Assembly (NCBI RefSeq): GCF_011881725.1
Contig: NZ_JAATUR010000017.1
Location: 1-64,000, forward strand
Direction: 5' to 3'
Length of the DNA stretch: 64,000 bases
From: Escherichia coli
Lineage (GTDB): Bacteria > Pseudomonadota > Gammaproteobacteria > Enterobacterales > Enterobacteriaceae
Below, one piece after another: positions 1 to 10,678 of this stretch (position 1 is the first letter of the stretch; each line of letters starts with the position of its first letter). The notes beneath the pieces are model-generated. The model saw nothing but the letters and a program-made list of their open reading frames with translations. It did not search any database and was not told the DNA's origin. The translations under genes were made by a program, and so were the position numbers.

Positions 1-33
1 AGGATCAGAAATGGGAAGAAGGCGAAGTCATGA
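1..33 (+). CDS. xis: Excisionase Xis, C-terminal 10 codons only
   Basis: The first 33 bases, read from base 1, encode RIRNGKKAKS and a TGA stop. This is the C-terminus of phage lambda excisionase as I remember it. The frame overlaps the start of int by 23 bases, the arrangement found in lambda. Xis bends the att site and directs Int toward excision. The rest of the gene lies left of the window, so whether it is intact cannot be judged. Confidence 0.8.
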   Translation, partial: RIRNGKKAKS

Positions 34-1081
34 GCGCCGGGATTTACCCCCTAACCTTTATATAAGAAACAATGGATATTACTGCTACAGGGACCCAAGG
101 ACGGGTAAAGAGTTTGGATTAGGCCGAGACAGGCGAATCGCAATCACTGAAGCTATACAGGCCAACATTGAGTTATTTTCAGGACACAAACACAAGCCTC
201 TGACAGCGAGAATCAACAGTGATAATTCCGTTACGTTACATTCATGGCTTGATCGCTACGAAAAAATCCTAGCCAGCAGAGGAATCAAGCAGAAGACACT
301 CATAAATTACATGAGCAAAATTAAAGCAATAAGGAGGGGTCTGCCTGATGCTCCACTTGAAGACATCACCACAAAAGAAATTGCGGCAATGCTCAATGGA
401 TACATAGACGAGGGCAAGGCGGCGTCAGCCAAGTTAATCAGATCAACACTGAGCGATGCATTCCGAGAGGCAATAGCTGAAGGCCATATAACAACAAACC
501 CTGTCGCTGCCACTCGCGCAGCAAAATCAGAGGTAAGGAGATCAAGACTTACGGCTGACGAATACCTGAAAATTTATCAAGCAGCAGAATCATCACCATG
601 TTGGCTCAGACTTGCAATGGAACTGGCTGTCGTTACCGGGCAACGAGTTGGTGATTTATGCGAAATGAAGTGGTCTGATATCGTAGATGGATATCTTTAT
701 GTCGAGCAAAGCAAAACAGGCGTAAAAATTGCCATCCCAACAGCATTGCATGTTGATGCTCTCGGAATATCAATGAAGGAAACACTTGATAAATGCAAAG
801 AGATTCTTGGCGGAGAAACCATAATTGCATCTACTCGTCGCGAACCGCTTTCATCCGGCACAGTATCAAGGTATTTTATGCGCGCACGAAAAGCATCAGG
901 TCTTTCCTTCGAAGGGGATCCGCCTACCTTTCACGAGTTGCGCAGTTTGTCTGCAAGACTCTATGAGAAGCAGATAAGCGATAAGTTTGCTCAACATCTT
1001 CTCGGGCATAAGTCGGACACCATGGCATCACAGTATCGTGATGACAGAGGCAGGGAGTGGGACAAAATTGAAATCAAATAA
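11..1081 (+). CDS. int: Lambda-type integrase (tyrosine recombinase)
   Basis: This 356-residue protein has the length of lambda Int and is nearly identical to it from memory. It catalyses integration and excision between attP and attB. The N-terminal arm-binding domain (about 1-64) is followed by the core-binding domain (65-170) and the catalytic domain. All six catalytic positions are present: Arg212, Lys235, His308, Arg311, His333 (LLGHKS) and Tyr342 (SQYRDD). The end of the gene abuts attL at 1081-1169, as in lambda, where the stop codon lies at the edge of the P' arm. The gene looks intact, so the prophage may be able to excise if its other end is intact. Confidence 0.97.
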   Translation: MGRRRSHERRDLPPNLYIRNNGYYCYRDPRTGKEFGLGRDRRIAITEAIQANIELFSGHKHKPLTARINSDNSVTLHSWLDRYEKILASRGIKQKTLINYMSKIKAIRRGLPDAPLEDITTKEIAAMLNGYIDEGKAASAKLIRSTLSDAFREAIAEGHITTNPVAATRAAKSEVRRSRLTADEYLKIYQAAESSPCWLRLAMELAVVTGQRVGDLCEMKWSDIVDGYLYVEQSKTGVKIAIPTALHVDALGISMKETLDKCKEILGGETIIASTRREPLSSGTVSRYFMRARKASGLSFEGDPPTFHELRSLSARLYEKQISDKFAQHLLGHKSDTMASQYRDDRGREWDKIEIK

Positions 1082-1180
1082 TGATTTTATTTTGACTGAT
1101 AGTGACCTGTTCGTTGCAACAAATTGATAAGCAATGCTTTTTTATAATGCCAACTTAGTATAAAAAAGCAGGCTTCAACG
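1081..1180 (-). other. attL of a lambda-type prophage (B-O-P')
   Basis: The 15-bp lambda core GCTTTTTTATACTAA is present exactly, on the minus strand, at 1155-1169. On the int side lies the phage P' arm. On the minus strand this holds Int arm sites AGGTCACTAT (P'1, 1099-1108) and CAGTCAAAAT (P'2, 1089-1098), with P'3 at about 1081-1090. An IHF-type site (H', TATCAATTTGTTG) lies at about 1117-1129. On the other side (1170 onward) the sequence is the bacterial arm leading into ybhC. A phage arm joined to a bacterial arm across one core is a recombined attachment site, and adjacency to int and the gal side makes it attL. The sequence 1136-1169 is also an imperfect inverted repeat, as in lambda attP. 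Confidence 0.95.
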
Positions 1181-1215
1181 GATTCATTTTTCCATATCAT
1201 AGCCCGGAGCAACCT

Positions 1216-2499
1216 GTGAACACATTTTCAGTTTCCCGTCTGGCGCTGGCACTGGCTTTTGGCGTGACGCTGACCGCCTGTAGCTCAACACCGCCCGATC
1301 AACGTCCTTCTGATCAAACCGCACCTGGTACTTCTTCTCGCCCGATTCTGTCGGCAAAAGAAGCGCAGAATTTCGATGCTCAACACTATTTTTCATCCCT
1401 GACGCCTGGTGCTGCGGCGTGGAATCCTTCGCCGATCTCTTTGCCCGCACAACCTGACTTTGTTGTCGGCCCGGCGGGTACGCCGGGTGTGACGCACACG
1501 ACTGTTCAGGCAGCGGTGGATGCGGCAATTATCAAGCGCACCAATAAGCGCCAGTACATTGCTGTGATGCCAGGTGAGTATGAAGGAACGGTTTACGTCC
1601 CTGCTGCTCCGGGTGGAATCACCGTCTACGGTACGGGTGAAAAGCCGATTGATGTAAAAATTGGGCTTTCGATTGATGGCACAATGAGCCCAACCGACTG
1701 GCGTCATGACGTCAATCCGCGCGGCAAATATATGCCAGGTAAACCGGCGTGGTATATGTATGATAGCTGCCAGAGCAAACGCAGCGACAGTATCGGCGTT
1801 CTCTGTTCTGCAGTCTTCTGGTCACAAAACAATGGCCTGCAACTGCAAAACCTGACCATCGAAAACACGCTGGGCGATAGCGTAGATGCGGGTAACCATC
1901 CGGCGGTAGCGCTGCGTACCGATGGCGATAAAGTGCAGATCAATAACGTCAACATTCTCGGTCGTCAGAATACCTTCTTTGTGACCAACAGCGGTGTGCA
2001 AAACCGTCTGGAAACTAACCGTCAGCCACGTACTCTGGTGACTAACAGTTACATTGAAGGGGATGTGGATATCGTTTCTGGTCGCGGCGCAGTGGTGTTC
2101 GAAAACACCGAATTCCGCGTGGTGAACTCCCGTACCCAGCAAGAAGCGTATGTGTTTGCACCGGCTACACTGTCAAACATCTATTACGGTTTCCTCGCGG
2201 TAAACAGCCGTTTCAATGCTTCTGGTGATGGTGTCGCGCAACTGGGTCGCTCGCTGGATGTTGATGCCAATACCAACGGTCAGGTGGTGATCCGTGATAG
2301 CGCCATCAACGAAGGCTTTAATACGGCTAAGCCGTGGGCCGATGCAGTGATTTCCAATCGTCCGTTTGCGGGCAATACCGGCAGCGTTGATGATAACGAT
2401 GAAGTACAGCGTAATCTGAACGACACTAACTACAACCGCATGTGGGAATACAATAACCGCGGCGTGGGTAGTAAAGTGGTTGCAGAGGCGAAGAAGTAA
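1216..2499 (+). CDS. ybhC: Outer-membrane lipoprotein of the pectinesterase family YbhC
   Basis: The 427-residue protein starts at GTG. The signal sequence ends in the lipobox LTAC with Cys22 as the lipidation site. The body is a right-handed beta-helix of the pectin methylesterase family. The motif GDVDIVSGRG (282-291), with Asp285, matches the family's catalytic GxxDFIFG region. The E. coli protein is recorded as an acyl-CoA thioesterase from screening work, and a role on pectin is doubtful. The start lies 46 bases from the att core, so its promoter must use prophage DNA or a very short native stretch. It matches K-12 YbhC in length with scattered substitutions. Confidence 0.95.
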   Translation: MNTFSVSRLALALAFGVTLTACSSTPPDQRPSDQTAPGTSSRPILSAKEAQNFDAQHYFSSLTPGAAAWNPSPISLPAQPDFVVGPAGTPGVTHTTVQAAVDAAIIKRTNKRQYIAVMPGEYEGTVYVPAAPGGITVYGTGEKPIDVKIGLSIDGTMSPTDWRHDVNPRGKYMPGKPAWYMYDSCQSKRSDSIGVLCSAVFWSQNNGLQLQNLTIENTLGDSVDAGNHPAVALRTDGDKVQINNVNILGRQNTFFVTNSGVQNRLETNRQPRTLVTNSYIEGDVDIVSGRGAVVFENTEFRVVNSRTQQEAYVFAPATLSNIYYGFLAVNSRFNASGDGVAQLGRSLDVDANTNGQVVIRDSAINEGFNTAKPWADAVISNRPFAGNTGSVDDNDEVQRNLNDTNYNRMWEYNNRGVGSKVVAEAKK

Positions 2500-2515
2500 G
2501 AGCTGTTAACCATTT

Positions 2516-2623
<108 letters not shown>

Positions 2624-2641
2624 ATTCACAGAGTGACCGCT

Positions 2642-4903
2642 TTACATCTGACGGTTTTTATTGAAGTTAATCAAACTACCCGCTTTGATAATCTCGCGTT
2701 CTTCGGCAGTGAGACTTTCCATATAGAGCGTAATTTCCGTTACCGGCTCATCTTCATGGATCACATAACCTTTAAACGTCGCACCAGGATTATCCAGCGC
2801 CGCTTTAATACCAGGGATGTATATGTAATCTCCCACTTCAAAGTCCGGTGCTTCCGCCATTTGCAGTGGTAACATCCCCCAGTTAATGACGTTAGAACGG
2901 TAGCGTTTGGTGGCGTATTCTTCGGCAATATTCGCCAGCCCGCCAATGACGCGCTGGCAGCTCGCTGCCTGTTCACGCGCAGAACCATCGCCTGGTTTCA
3001 CCGCATAGACCATGCTACCAATTTCAGTTTGCAGCGGATCAATATTTTCCTGACCAGCAATCTGCTTAATGCGCGCAAACACCTCTGCCAGCTCGCTGAC
3101 ATTTCCCGCCAGGCGCTGATTTTCCAGTTCGGCAGTCGCTTTACTTCTTCCAACATAACCCGGATCGCGGCGCGACAGAGTAAACTCCGCCAGTCCAATC
3201 GGATTTGAACGATAAGAAGAGGTTTCACCGGAAGGAATCAATTCGTCGGTGGTGGTCACTTCGTCGAGGATCTTCGAGCACACTTTGAGGACGATATTGT
3301 CAGTCAGCGCGCCTAATTCCGGCCAGTCTTTGATGTTCGGCCCGTAGATCAGCGGTTGCTGGGTCGCCCCTTTCACAAATCCCTGATAAACACGGTTTTT
3401 ATACGGTGTCACATCGAAGGCGTACTCCGGCACGTTATCCCAGCAGTCCAGTTCACTGGCAGAAGTTAAATAACCACCGTTTGCGGCAGTCGCAGCGATA
3501 GAACGGGCGTCCATCAACGCCACCGCTGACATCTGACCATTAGCAGGCTTAGAGCCTTCGCGGTTCGGGAAGTTACGCGTGGTGTGTCGAATACTCAAAC
3601 CGTTGTTGATTGGTGTATCGCCCGCGCCAAAGCATGGACCGCAGAATGCGGTTCTGATGATTGCGCCTGCGCCAATCAAATCTGCTACCACACCTTTTTT
3701 AGCTAAATCCATAAACACCGGCTGCGATGACGGGTAAACCGCCAGCGAGAAGGTTTCGTTACCACAGGATTGACCGCGCAGCGCATTCGCCGCGGCGATA
3801 ACGTTTTCATAGTTACCGCCAGAACAGCCAGCGATAATCCCCTGTTGCACTTTCAGGCGACCATTTTCCACTTTATCCAGCAGGGAAAGTTTGGCTTTAC
3901 CATGCGCCACGCGCTCGGACTCAATTTCAATCTCACGCAGAATGTCAGTCAGGTTCTGATTCAGCGTGTCAATTTCATACACGTTGCTTGGATGGAACGG
4001 CAGCGCAATCATTGGTTTGATGGCGCTGAGATCAACGCTAATGCAACCGTCGTAGTACGCCATCGGCTGTGGGTTAAGCTGGCAGTAATCCGCGCTGCGA
4101 CCATGCAAGGCCAGCCAGTTATGCACTTCTTCATCGGTTTGCCAGACGGAACTTAAACAGGTGGTTTCTGTGGTCATCACGTCAACGCTGTTACGGAAAT
4201 CGGTAGAAAGCGACGCAACACCCGGGCCAACAAACTCCATGACTTTGTTTTTGACGTAGCCATTTTTGAACACCGCGCCGATAATCGCCAGCGCCACATC
4301 CTGCGGTCCCACATACGGCGCAGGTTTTCCGGTCAGATGGACCGCAACAACTCCCGGATAGTCGACATCCCAGGTATCATTGAGCAACTGTTTCACCAGC
4401 TCGCCACCGCCCTCGCCGACAGCCATTGTACCTAATGCACCGTAACGGGTGTGGCTATCTGACCCAAGGATCATTTTGCCGCCACCCGCCATCATTTCAC
4501 GCATATATTGATGAATGACCGCAATATGTGGAGGCACAAAAATACCGCCATAACGCTGTGCTGCCGATAAACCAAAAATATGATCATCACCGTTAATGGT
4601 GCCGCCCACGGCGCACAGTGAATTATGGCAGTTGGTCAGGACATACGGCAGCGGGAAACGATCCATGCCAGACGCTTTAGCGGTCTGTACAATACCAACA
4701 AAAGTAATATCGTGTGAGGCTAAGGAATCAAACTTAATTTTAAGTTTGTCCATATTGCCGGACGTATTATGAGAAGAGAGAATAGACCAGGCAATAGTCC
4801 CTTTTTTAGCTTCTTCTTTTTTAATTTCGCCAGTGAAATGTTCTTCGGCAATTATTTCGTTATTACTGGCGAGAAACACGCCATTTTCAGATAACTTGAT
4901 CAT
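2642..4903 (-). CDS. ybhJ: Aconitase-family protein YbhJ
   Basis: This 753-residue protein belongs to the aconitase superfamily but its substrate is not known. The [4Fe-4S] ligands are all visible: Cys360 in AGCSGGN and Cys421/Cys424 in CGPC. The GSDSHTRYG motif of the active site is present. The C-terminal swivel domain is recognisable (GSAREQ, then [12 protein letters not shown]), so the protein is probably catalytic. I chose the ATG at 4903 because CTGGAG lies just upstream and the length equals K-12 YbhJ; a GTG at 4927 would add eight residues. It is last in the order ybhH-ybhI-ybhJ, 57 bases after ybhI, which suggests a tricarboxylate or methyl-tricarboxylate substrate. Confidence 0.92.
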   Translation of the reverse strand: MIKLSENGVFLASNNEIIAEEHFTGEIKKEEAKKGTIAWSILSSHNTSGNMDKLKIKFDSLASHDITFVGIVQTAKASGMDRFPLPYVLTNCHNSLCAVGGTINGDDHIFGLSAAQRYGGIFVPPHIAVIHQYMREMMAGGGKMILGSDSHTRYGALGTMAVGEGGGELVKQLLNDTWDVDYPGVVAVHLTGKPAPYVGPQDVALAIIGAVFKNGYVKNKVMEFVGPGVASLSTDFRNSVDVMTTETTCLSSVWQTDEEVHNWLALHGRSADYCQLNPQPMAYYDGCISVDLSAIKPMIALPFHPSNVYEIDTLNQNLTDILREIEIESERVAHGKAKLSLLDKVENGRLKVQQGIIAGCSGGNYENVIAAANALRGQSCGNETFSLAVYPSSQPVFMDLAKKGVVADLIGAGAIIRTAFCGPCFGAGDTPINNGLSIRHTTRNFPNREGSKPANGQMSAVALMDARSIAATAANGGYLTSASELDCWDNVPEYAFDVTPYKNRVYQGFVKGATQQPLIYGPNIKDWPELGALTDNIVLKVCSKILDEVTTTDELIPSGETSSYRSNPIGLAEFTLSRRDPGYVGRSKATAELENQRLAGNVSELAEVFARIKQIAGQENIDPLQTEIGSMVYAVKPGDGSAREQAASCQRVIGGLANIAEEYATKRYRSNVINWGMLPLQMAEAPDFEVGDYIYIPGIKAALDNPGATFKGYVIHEDEPVTEITLYMESLTAEEREIIKAGSLINFNKNRQM

Positions 4904-4960
4904 CAAATGCTCCAGATATCTGCGCACCGTGAAGTGCGCAGAAAGATAATGAAGGGATAT

Positions 4961-6394
4961 TTACAGCATGTTCCAGCCGATCAGCATATTCCACCACCAT
5001 ACGCCGAGGGTGATATGCACAAGGAAGGTTAATATCGTCAGTACCGCACCAACTAACCACCAGGATTTAATATCGTTGTACCCCACGCCGAAGATGACCG
5101 GACCTGCCGCGCCACCATAGTGGGTAACCATGCCGCCATAAGAGTTAGAGAACAGCAGTGCCAGCGCGGTTAACATTAACGGTGCGCCGGAGACATTCGC
5201 CAGCATGGCAAATACCGGCAACATAGCAACGATATAGGCGCTACCAGAAGCGAAGAAATAACGTACGATAATGCTAAGGAAAATAATGACGAAGAAAGCA
5301 ACGTTACCGTGACCATCAAATGCCAGGTTATTTTTAAAGACTTCAGCTAACCATTCGAAGAATTTCACTTTCGATAATAAGGAGCTTAAGCCGATAATAC
5401 CGCCGTACCAGATTAAGGTATTCCAGCCACCTTTATTTTTAACTACGTCTTCCCAAGTGACGATCCCCAGCAGCAGCATGGTCGCCATAACCACGATTGC
5501 CACGGTGGATTCATCAACCCCAAGAGTTTTACTGAAAATCCAGCCCAGCAGTGCCAATACAAACACACCGAGCAGCATTTTTTCGCGGATTTTCATCGGC
5601 CCGAGTTCGGAAAGACCCGCTTTGGCGATGGTTTTGTTATCCACTTTTTTAATTTCTGGTGGATACATGGTGTAAATCACCAACGGCGTAACCAGCAACA
5701 TAATGATGCCTGGTAAACCAGCCGCCAGCGCCCATCCACCCCAGCTAATTTGCAGGTGCAGAATGTCGTTGATCATTTTCAGCGCCAGAATGTTCCCCGC
5801 CATTGCGGTAAAGAACATATAGCTGGTTGTTTTGGTGACCATATAAATGGACATCATCAGATAATGTCCAACACGACGCGGGCTTTTTTCCGGTTCAGAC
5901 CCGAGTGCCACCGCCACGCTGTTGATGATCGGTAACACGATACCACCCGCACGCGCGGTGTTCGACGGTGTTGCCGGAGCGAGTACCAGATCAAGGAATA
6001 CCGTAACGTAACCCAGACCCAGCGTGGTGTTACCGATTTTACCAATCAGCAGATAGGCGATACGTTTACCTAAGCCAGTGGTCACAAATGCGGCGCTTAA
6101 GGTGAATGCCGAGAACACCAGCCAGGTTGTACCGGAAGAGTAACCGCTTAGTACGGCGGTGGTTTTAAACGCCCCGTCGGATAAGTTACCGACGACCACC
6201 ATCGAGGCAGCAACGGCAATTAACAGTACGACAGGCTCCGGGAAGGGCTTGATAACCAGACCCACAATCGCCGCCAGGTAGATACCAAACAACACCCATG
6301 CCAGTTCGCTTAATCCTGCCGGAGCAGGCATAACGCCAATAATACATGGGATCGCTAATATCAGAATTAGCTTCCATAATGATTTTTTATTCAT
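4961..6394 (-). CDS. ybhI: DASS-family di/tricarboxylate transporter YbhI
   Basis: A 477-residue, very hydrophobic protein with about 12-14 membrane segments, of the divalent anion:sodium symporter (DASS) family that includes CitT and TtdT. Family features include the SNTARAGGIVLPI region (about 140-152), the hairpin-loop asparagine/threonine motif that binds carboxylate and sodium, and a second hairpin near LLFSNSYGGMVTHYGG. The length equals the K-12 protein. Its position between a PrpF-type isomerase and an aconitase-like protein suggests import of a tricarboxylate; no substrate is established to my knowledge. Confidence 0.92.
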   Translation of the reverse strand: MNKKSLWKLILILAIPCIIGVMPAPAGLSELAWVLFGIYLAAIVGLVIKPFPEPVVLLIAVAASMVVVGNLSDGAFKTTAVLSGYSSGTTWLVFSAFTLSAAFVTTGLGKRIAYLLIGKIGNTTLGLGYVTVFLDLVLAPATPSNTARAGGIVLPIINSVAVALGSEPEKSPRRVGHYLMMSIYMVTKTTSYMFFTAMAGNILALKMINDILHLQISWGGWALAAGLPGIIMLLVTPLVIYTMYPPEIKKVDNKTIAKAGLSELGPMKIREKMLLGVFVLALLGWIFSKTLGVDESTVAIVVMATMLLLGIVTWEDVVKNKGGWNTLIWYGGIIGLSSLLSKVKFFEWLAEVFKNNLAFDGHGNVAFFVIIFLSIIVRYFFASGSAYIVAMLPVFAMLANVSGAPLMLTALALLFSNSYGGMVTHYGGAAGPVIFGVGYNDIKSWWLVGAVLTILTFLVHITLGVWWWNMLIGWNML

Positions 6395-6469
6395 TTAAAA
6401 TCCTGAGCTTTCTGTATTATTCATACAGAATTCCTTTATTGATTGTCCTTGTCACGACAGCGTATTTTT

Positions 6470-7522
6470 TCAGGGAAGATAAACTTCACCGGAAAATATT
6501 TTCCTGGTCGTACGAATAACAGATGCGCGTAACGTTGTGGCATCCTGACCTTCATTACTTAAATGAACATCAAGCGCACCACTGGGGTGTTCAATATTGA
6601 TATTGCCGTAACCTACAGAAGGGACGATTTGTCGGGTAACGGTGCCTTCCAGCGCGCAACTACTGGAAATAGCAATCGCACCAGTGATTGCCAGCGCGCG
6701 ATGACAAGAGTGCGGCATAAAATAACGCACATTGATCGCCCCGCCTTTCTGTGCAGGTGAAATAAGCACAGGTTTGGGAATTACCATATTACTGACATCC
6801 CCTAAGCCCATTGCTTTACCGGCTTGCAAACGGATTGATTCTATACGGGCTAATAACGCTTTGTCGGCATCCAGTTCCGCCGGTAATTCATAGCCGGTTT
6901 TTCCCAGATATTCAGCGGGAATAATGACAACAGGCATCGCCATATCGATACAGGTCACCGGAACATCGTCAAAATAATCAATCTGATTATCTGTCGGGAA
7001 GACTTTCCCCGTTTTGGTTCCAGCAGCATTCAGGAAAGTGAGCGCGACCGGTGCGGCAGTGCCCGGCACGCCGTCAATTCTGGCGCTACCCTCATACGCG
7101 ACAACACCGTTTGGCGTTTGCACATCAGCTTCGATGAACGTGCCAGTATTGACGTTACGGATACGCACGCGGGTGACCGGTGACGTCGCAGCGATCAGAC
7201 CATTTTCAATGGCGAATGCCCCAACCCCAGACAACATATTGCCGCAGTTAGGCGTGGTATCGACACGTTGCTCATGGACGATAACCTGAGCAAACAGATA
7301 ATCGACATCAGCACGCGGATCGGCGGAACGACTAATAATAGCCACTTTACTGGTTAACGGATTGCCACCACCGATACCGTCAATTTCCAGATCGTTACCG
7401 GAACCCATAATTGCCATCAATATTTTATCGCGCTGCGTTTGATCTTCGGGTAAATGTTCTGCTAACAGGAACGCCCCCCTCGAGGTACCACCTCGCATCA
7501 TCACGCAGGGTATTTTTTTCAT
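6470..7522 (-). CDS. ybhH: PrpF-family isomerase YbhH
   Basis: This 350-residue protein has the diaminopimelate-epimerase-like fold of the PrpF family, whose members are aconitate isomerases and 4-oxalomesaconate tautomerases (GalD). The motif NCGNMLSGVGAFAIE with Cys93 matches the family's catalytic loop. The N-terminal MRGGTSRG motif is also typical. It is the first gene of the unit ybhH-ybhI-ybhJ and is divergent from the LysR gene ybhD across 183 bases. A double-bond shift in a tricarboxylic acid before hydration by YbhJ is a reasonable inference; the true substrate is unknown. Confidence 0.92.
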   Translation of the reverse strand: MKKIPCVMMRGGTSRGAFLLAEHLPEDQTQRDKILMAIMGSGNDLEIDGIGGGNPLTSKVAIISRSADPRADVDYLFAQVIVHEQRVDTTPNCGNMLSGVGAFAIENGLIAATSPVTRVRIRNVNTGTFIEADVQTPNGVVAYEGSARIDGVPGTAAPVALTFLNAAGTKTGKVFPTDNQIDYFDDVPVTCIDMAMPVVIIPAEYLGKTGYELPAELDADKALLARIESIRLQAGKAMGLGDVSNMVIPKPVLISPAQKGGAINVRYFMPHSCHRALAITGAIAISSSCALEGTVTRQIVPSVGYGNINIEHPSGALDVHLSNEGQDATTLRASVIRTTRKIFSGEVYLP

Positions 7523-7705
7523 AATAATGCCCTCAATTTAAAAACATAGCTTATTGCGATATGGTTACATTAAGGGCAAAGCATCTCTAATGACTTTAGT
7601 TCAACGATTAATAACATTTTTTCATTAATTCAAGTTAGCTAAATGCAGTTAAAATTTTTAACTGCTAATCACTAAAAATCGTCGCTTCCATTTTCCGGAG
7701 TAATA

Positions 7706-8659
7706 ATGAAGCATGAATTATCAAGTATGAAGGCATTTGTCGTACTGGCAGAGGCCAGTTCATTTAACAATGCTGCTAAATTACTTAATATTACGCAACC
7801 TGCATTAACGCGCAGAATAAAAAAGATGGAAGCAGATTTACATATTCAACTCTTTGAGCGCACAACTCGCAAGGTTACTTTAACAAAAGCGGGAAAAATG
7901 TTGCTTCCGGAGGCGCGGGAATTAATAAAAAAATTCGATGAAACGCTTTTTAATATTCGTGATATGAATGCTTATCATCGAGGTATGGTGACGTTAGCGT
8001 GTATTCCTACCGCTGTGTTTTATTTTTTGCCACTGGCAATTGGCAAATTTAATGAGCTATATCCCAATATTAAAGTGCGGATTCTGGAACAAGGCACGAA
8101 TAATTGCATGGAGTCGGTACTGTGTAACGAATCTGACTTTGGCATAAACATGAACAACATCACAAATTCATCTATTGATTTTACCCCACTGGTCAACGAA
8201 CCGTTCGTTCTGGCCTGTCGGCGTGACCATCCATTGGCCAAAAAGCAGCTGGTGGAATGGCAGGAGTTAGTAGGTTACAAAATGATTGGCGTACGCTCCT
8301 CCAGCGGCAACCGACTGTTGATAGAACAAAAGCTGGCCGACAAGCCCTGGAGGCTGGACTGGTTTTACGAAGTGCGTCATCTTTCGACCTCATTAGGACT
8401 GGTGGAAGCAGGACTGGGGATTTCAGCGCTTCCAGGTCTGGCAATGCCTCACGCTCCTTATTCTTCGATTATTGGCATCCCGCTGGTGGAGCCGGTCATT
8501 CGTCGAACATTGGGGATTATTCGCCGTAAAGATGCCGTACTTTCTCCAGCAGCAGAACGCTTTTTTGCCTTACTGATTAATTTGTGGACTGACGATAAAG
8601 ACAATTTGTGGACCAATATCGTCGAACGCCAGAGACATGCGTTACAGGAGATGGGTTAA
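7706..8659 (+). CDS. ybhD: LysR-family regulator YbhD
   Basis: A 317-residue LysR-type regulator. The winged helix-turn-helix covers about residues 4-62, with the recognition region SFNNAAKLLNITQPALTRR. The rest is the periplasmic-binding-like effector domain. The start is supported by CCGGAG six bases before the ATG. Transcription is divergent from ybhHIJ, the usual arrangement for a LysR regulator and its target, so control of ybhHIJ is likely but not shown. The intervening 7523-7705 is AT-rich and should hold the operator. I recall a somewhat longer annotated protein in K-12, which would need an upstream start. Confidence 0.9.
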   Translation: MKHELSSMKAFVVLAEASSFNNAAKLLNITQPALTRRIKKMEADLHIQLFERTTRKVTLTKAGKMLLPEARELIKKFDETLFNIRDMNAYHRGMVTLACIPTAVFYFLPLAIGKFNELYPNIKVRILEQGTNNCMESVLCNESDFGINMNNITNSSIDFTPLVNEPFVLACRRDHPLAKKQLVEWQELVGYKMIGVRSSSGNRLLIEQKLADKPWRLDWFYEVRHLSTSLGLVEAGLGISALPGLAMPHAPYSSIIGIPLVEPVIRRTLGIIRRKDAVLSPAAERFFALLINLWTDDKDNLWTNIVERQRHALQEMG

Positions 8660-8663
8660 TACA

Positions 8664-8687
8664 CCGGCGCAGGAAATCCTGCGCCGG
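8664..8687. terminator. Hairpin between convergent ybhD and pgl
   Basis: A perfect 11-bp inverted repeat CCGGCGCAGGA / TCCTGCGCCGG with a two-base gap sits in the 40 bases between two convergent stop codons. It lacks a long U-tract on either strand. It may still serve both genes as a terminator or mRNA end stabiliser. Confidence 0.6.
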
Positions 8688-8699
8688 GTAAATCAACAG

Positions 8700-9731
<1,032 letters not shown>

Positions 9732-9849
9732 CTAAAATTAGTCGCTTTTGGCGGTGAATGCTGAATTAAAACGCAGAATTTTGTCCGATAGTGGTATCGG
9801 TGTACCATTCGCGCAGACGAAAATTCTTAACCTTAATCTGGAATACGCC

Positions 9850-10668
9850 ATGACCACACGCGTGATTGCTCTCGACTTAGACGGCACCTTATTGACCCCG
9901 AAAAAGACCCTGCTTCCTTCATCGATAGAAGCGCTGGCCCGCGCTCGCGAAGCCGGTTACCAATTGATTATCGTCACGGGTCGCCATCACGTCGCTATTC
10001 ATCCTTTTTATCAGGCGCTGGCGCTGGATACACCTGCTATTTGCTGTAATGGTACCTATTTGTATGATTATCATGCAAAAACTGTGCTTGAAGCCGATCC
10101 AATGCCTGTTAATAAAGCTCTGCAACTCATTGAGATGCTGAATGAACACCACATTCATGGTCTGATGTATGTGGACGATGCGATGGTGTATGAGCACCCG
10201 ACCGGGCATGTCATTCGCACTTCTAACTGGGCACAGACTTTGCCGCCGGAACAGCGCCCGACTTTCACACAGGTAGCTTCTCTGGCGGAAACGGCGCAAC
10301 AAGTTAACGCCGTGTGGAAGTTCGCTCTGACGCACGATGACCTGCCGCAATTACAGCATTTTGGTAAGCATGTTGAACACGAGTTGGGGCTGGAGTGTGA
10401 ATGGTCCTGGCACGATCAGGTTGATATTGCGCGCGGCGGTAACAGCAAAGGCAAACGCCTGACAAAATGGGTTGAGGCGCAAGGCTGGTCGATGGAAAAT
10501 GTAGTGGCTTTCGGCGATAACTTTAATGATATCAGTATGCTGGAAGCCGCTGGCACAGGAGTGGCAATGGGCAACGCCGATGACGCGGTAAAAGCGCGCG
10601 CCAATATTGTGATCGGTGACAACACCACCGACAGCATCGCCCAGTTTATTTACAACCACCTGATTTAA
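9850..10668 (+). CDS. ybhA: HAD-superfamily phosphatase YbhA (pyridoxal phosphate phosphatase)
   Basis: A 272-residue HAD phosphatase of the Cof/YbiV type. Motif I is LDLDGTLL with Asp9 and Asp11 as nucleophile and acid. Motif IV is GDNFNDISML near the C-terminus, and a C2-type cap lies between. The E. coli enzyme dephosphorylates pyridoxal phosphate and also acts on some sugar phosphates. I chose the ATG at 9850 because LDLDGTLL then sits at the usual distance from the N-terminus and the length equals K-12 YbhA. The frame is open 34 codons farther upstream without a better start. Its stop directly abuts that of the convergent modC. Confidence 0.94.
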   Translation: MTTRVIALDLDGTLLTPKKTLLPSSIEALARAREAGYQLIIVTGRHHVAIHPFYQALALDTPAICCNGTYLYDYHAKTVLEADPMPVNKALQLIEMLNEHHIHGLMYVDDAMVYEHPTGHVIRTSNWAQTLPPEQRPTFTQVASLAETAQQVNAVWKFALTHDDLPQLQHFGKHVEHELGLECEWSWHDQVDIARGGNSKGKRLTKWVEAQGWSMENVVAFGDNFNDISMLEAAGTGVAMGNADDAVKARANIVIGDNTTDSIAQFIYNHLI

Positions 10669-10678
10669 TCAGGCGGTT
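10654..10678. terminator. Inverted repeat over the convergent ybhA and modC stops
   Basis: AACCaCCTGATT and AATCAGGcGGTT form a stem of 12 positions with one mismatch around the abutting stop codons of ybhA and modC. It could act as a shared bidirectional terminator. No clear U-tract follows, so this is tentative. Confidence 0.4.
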
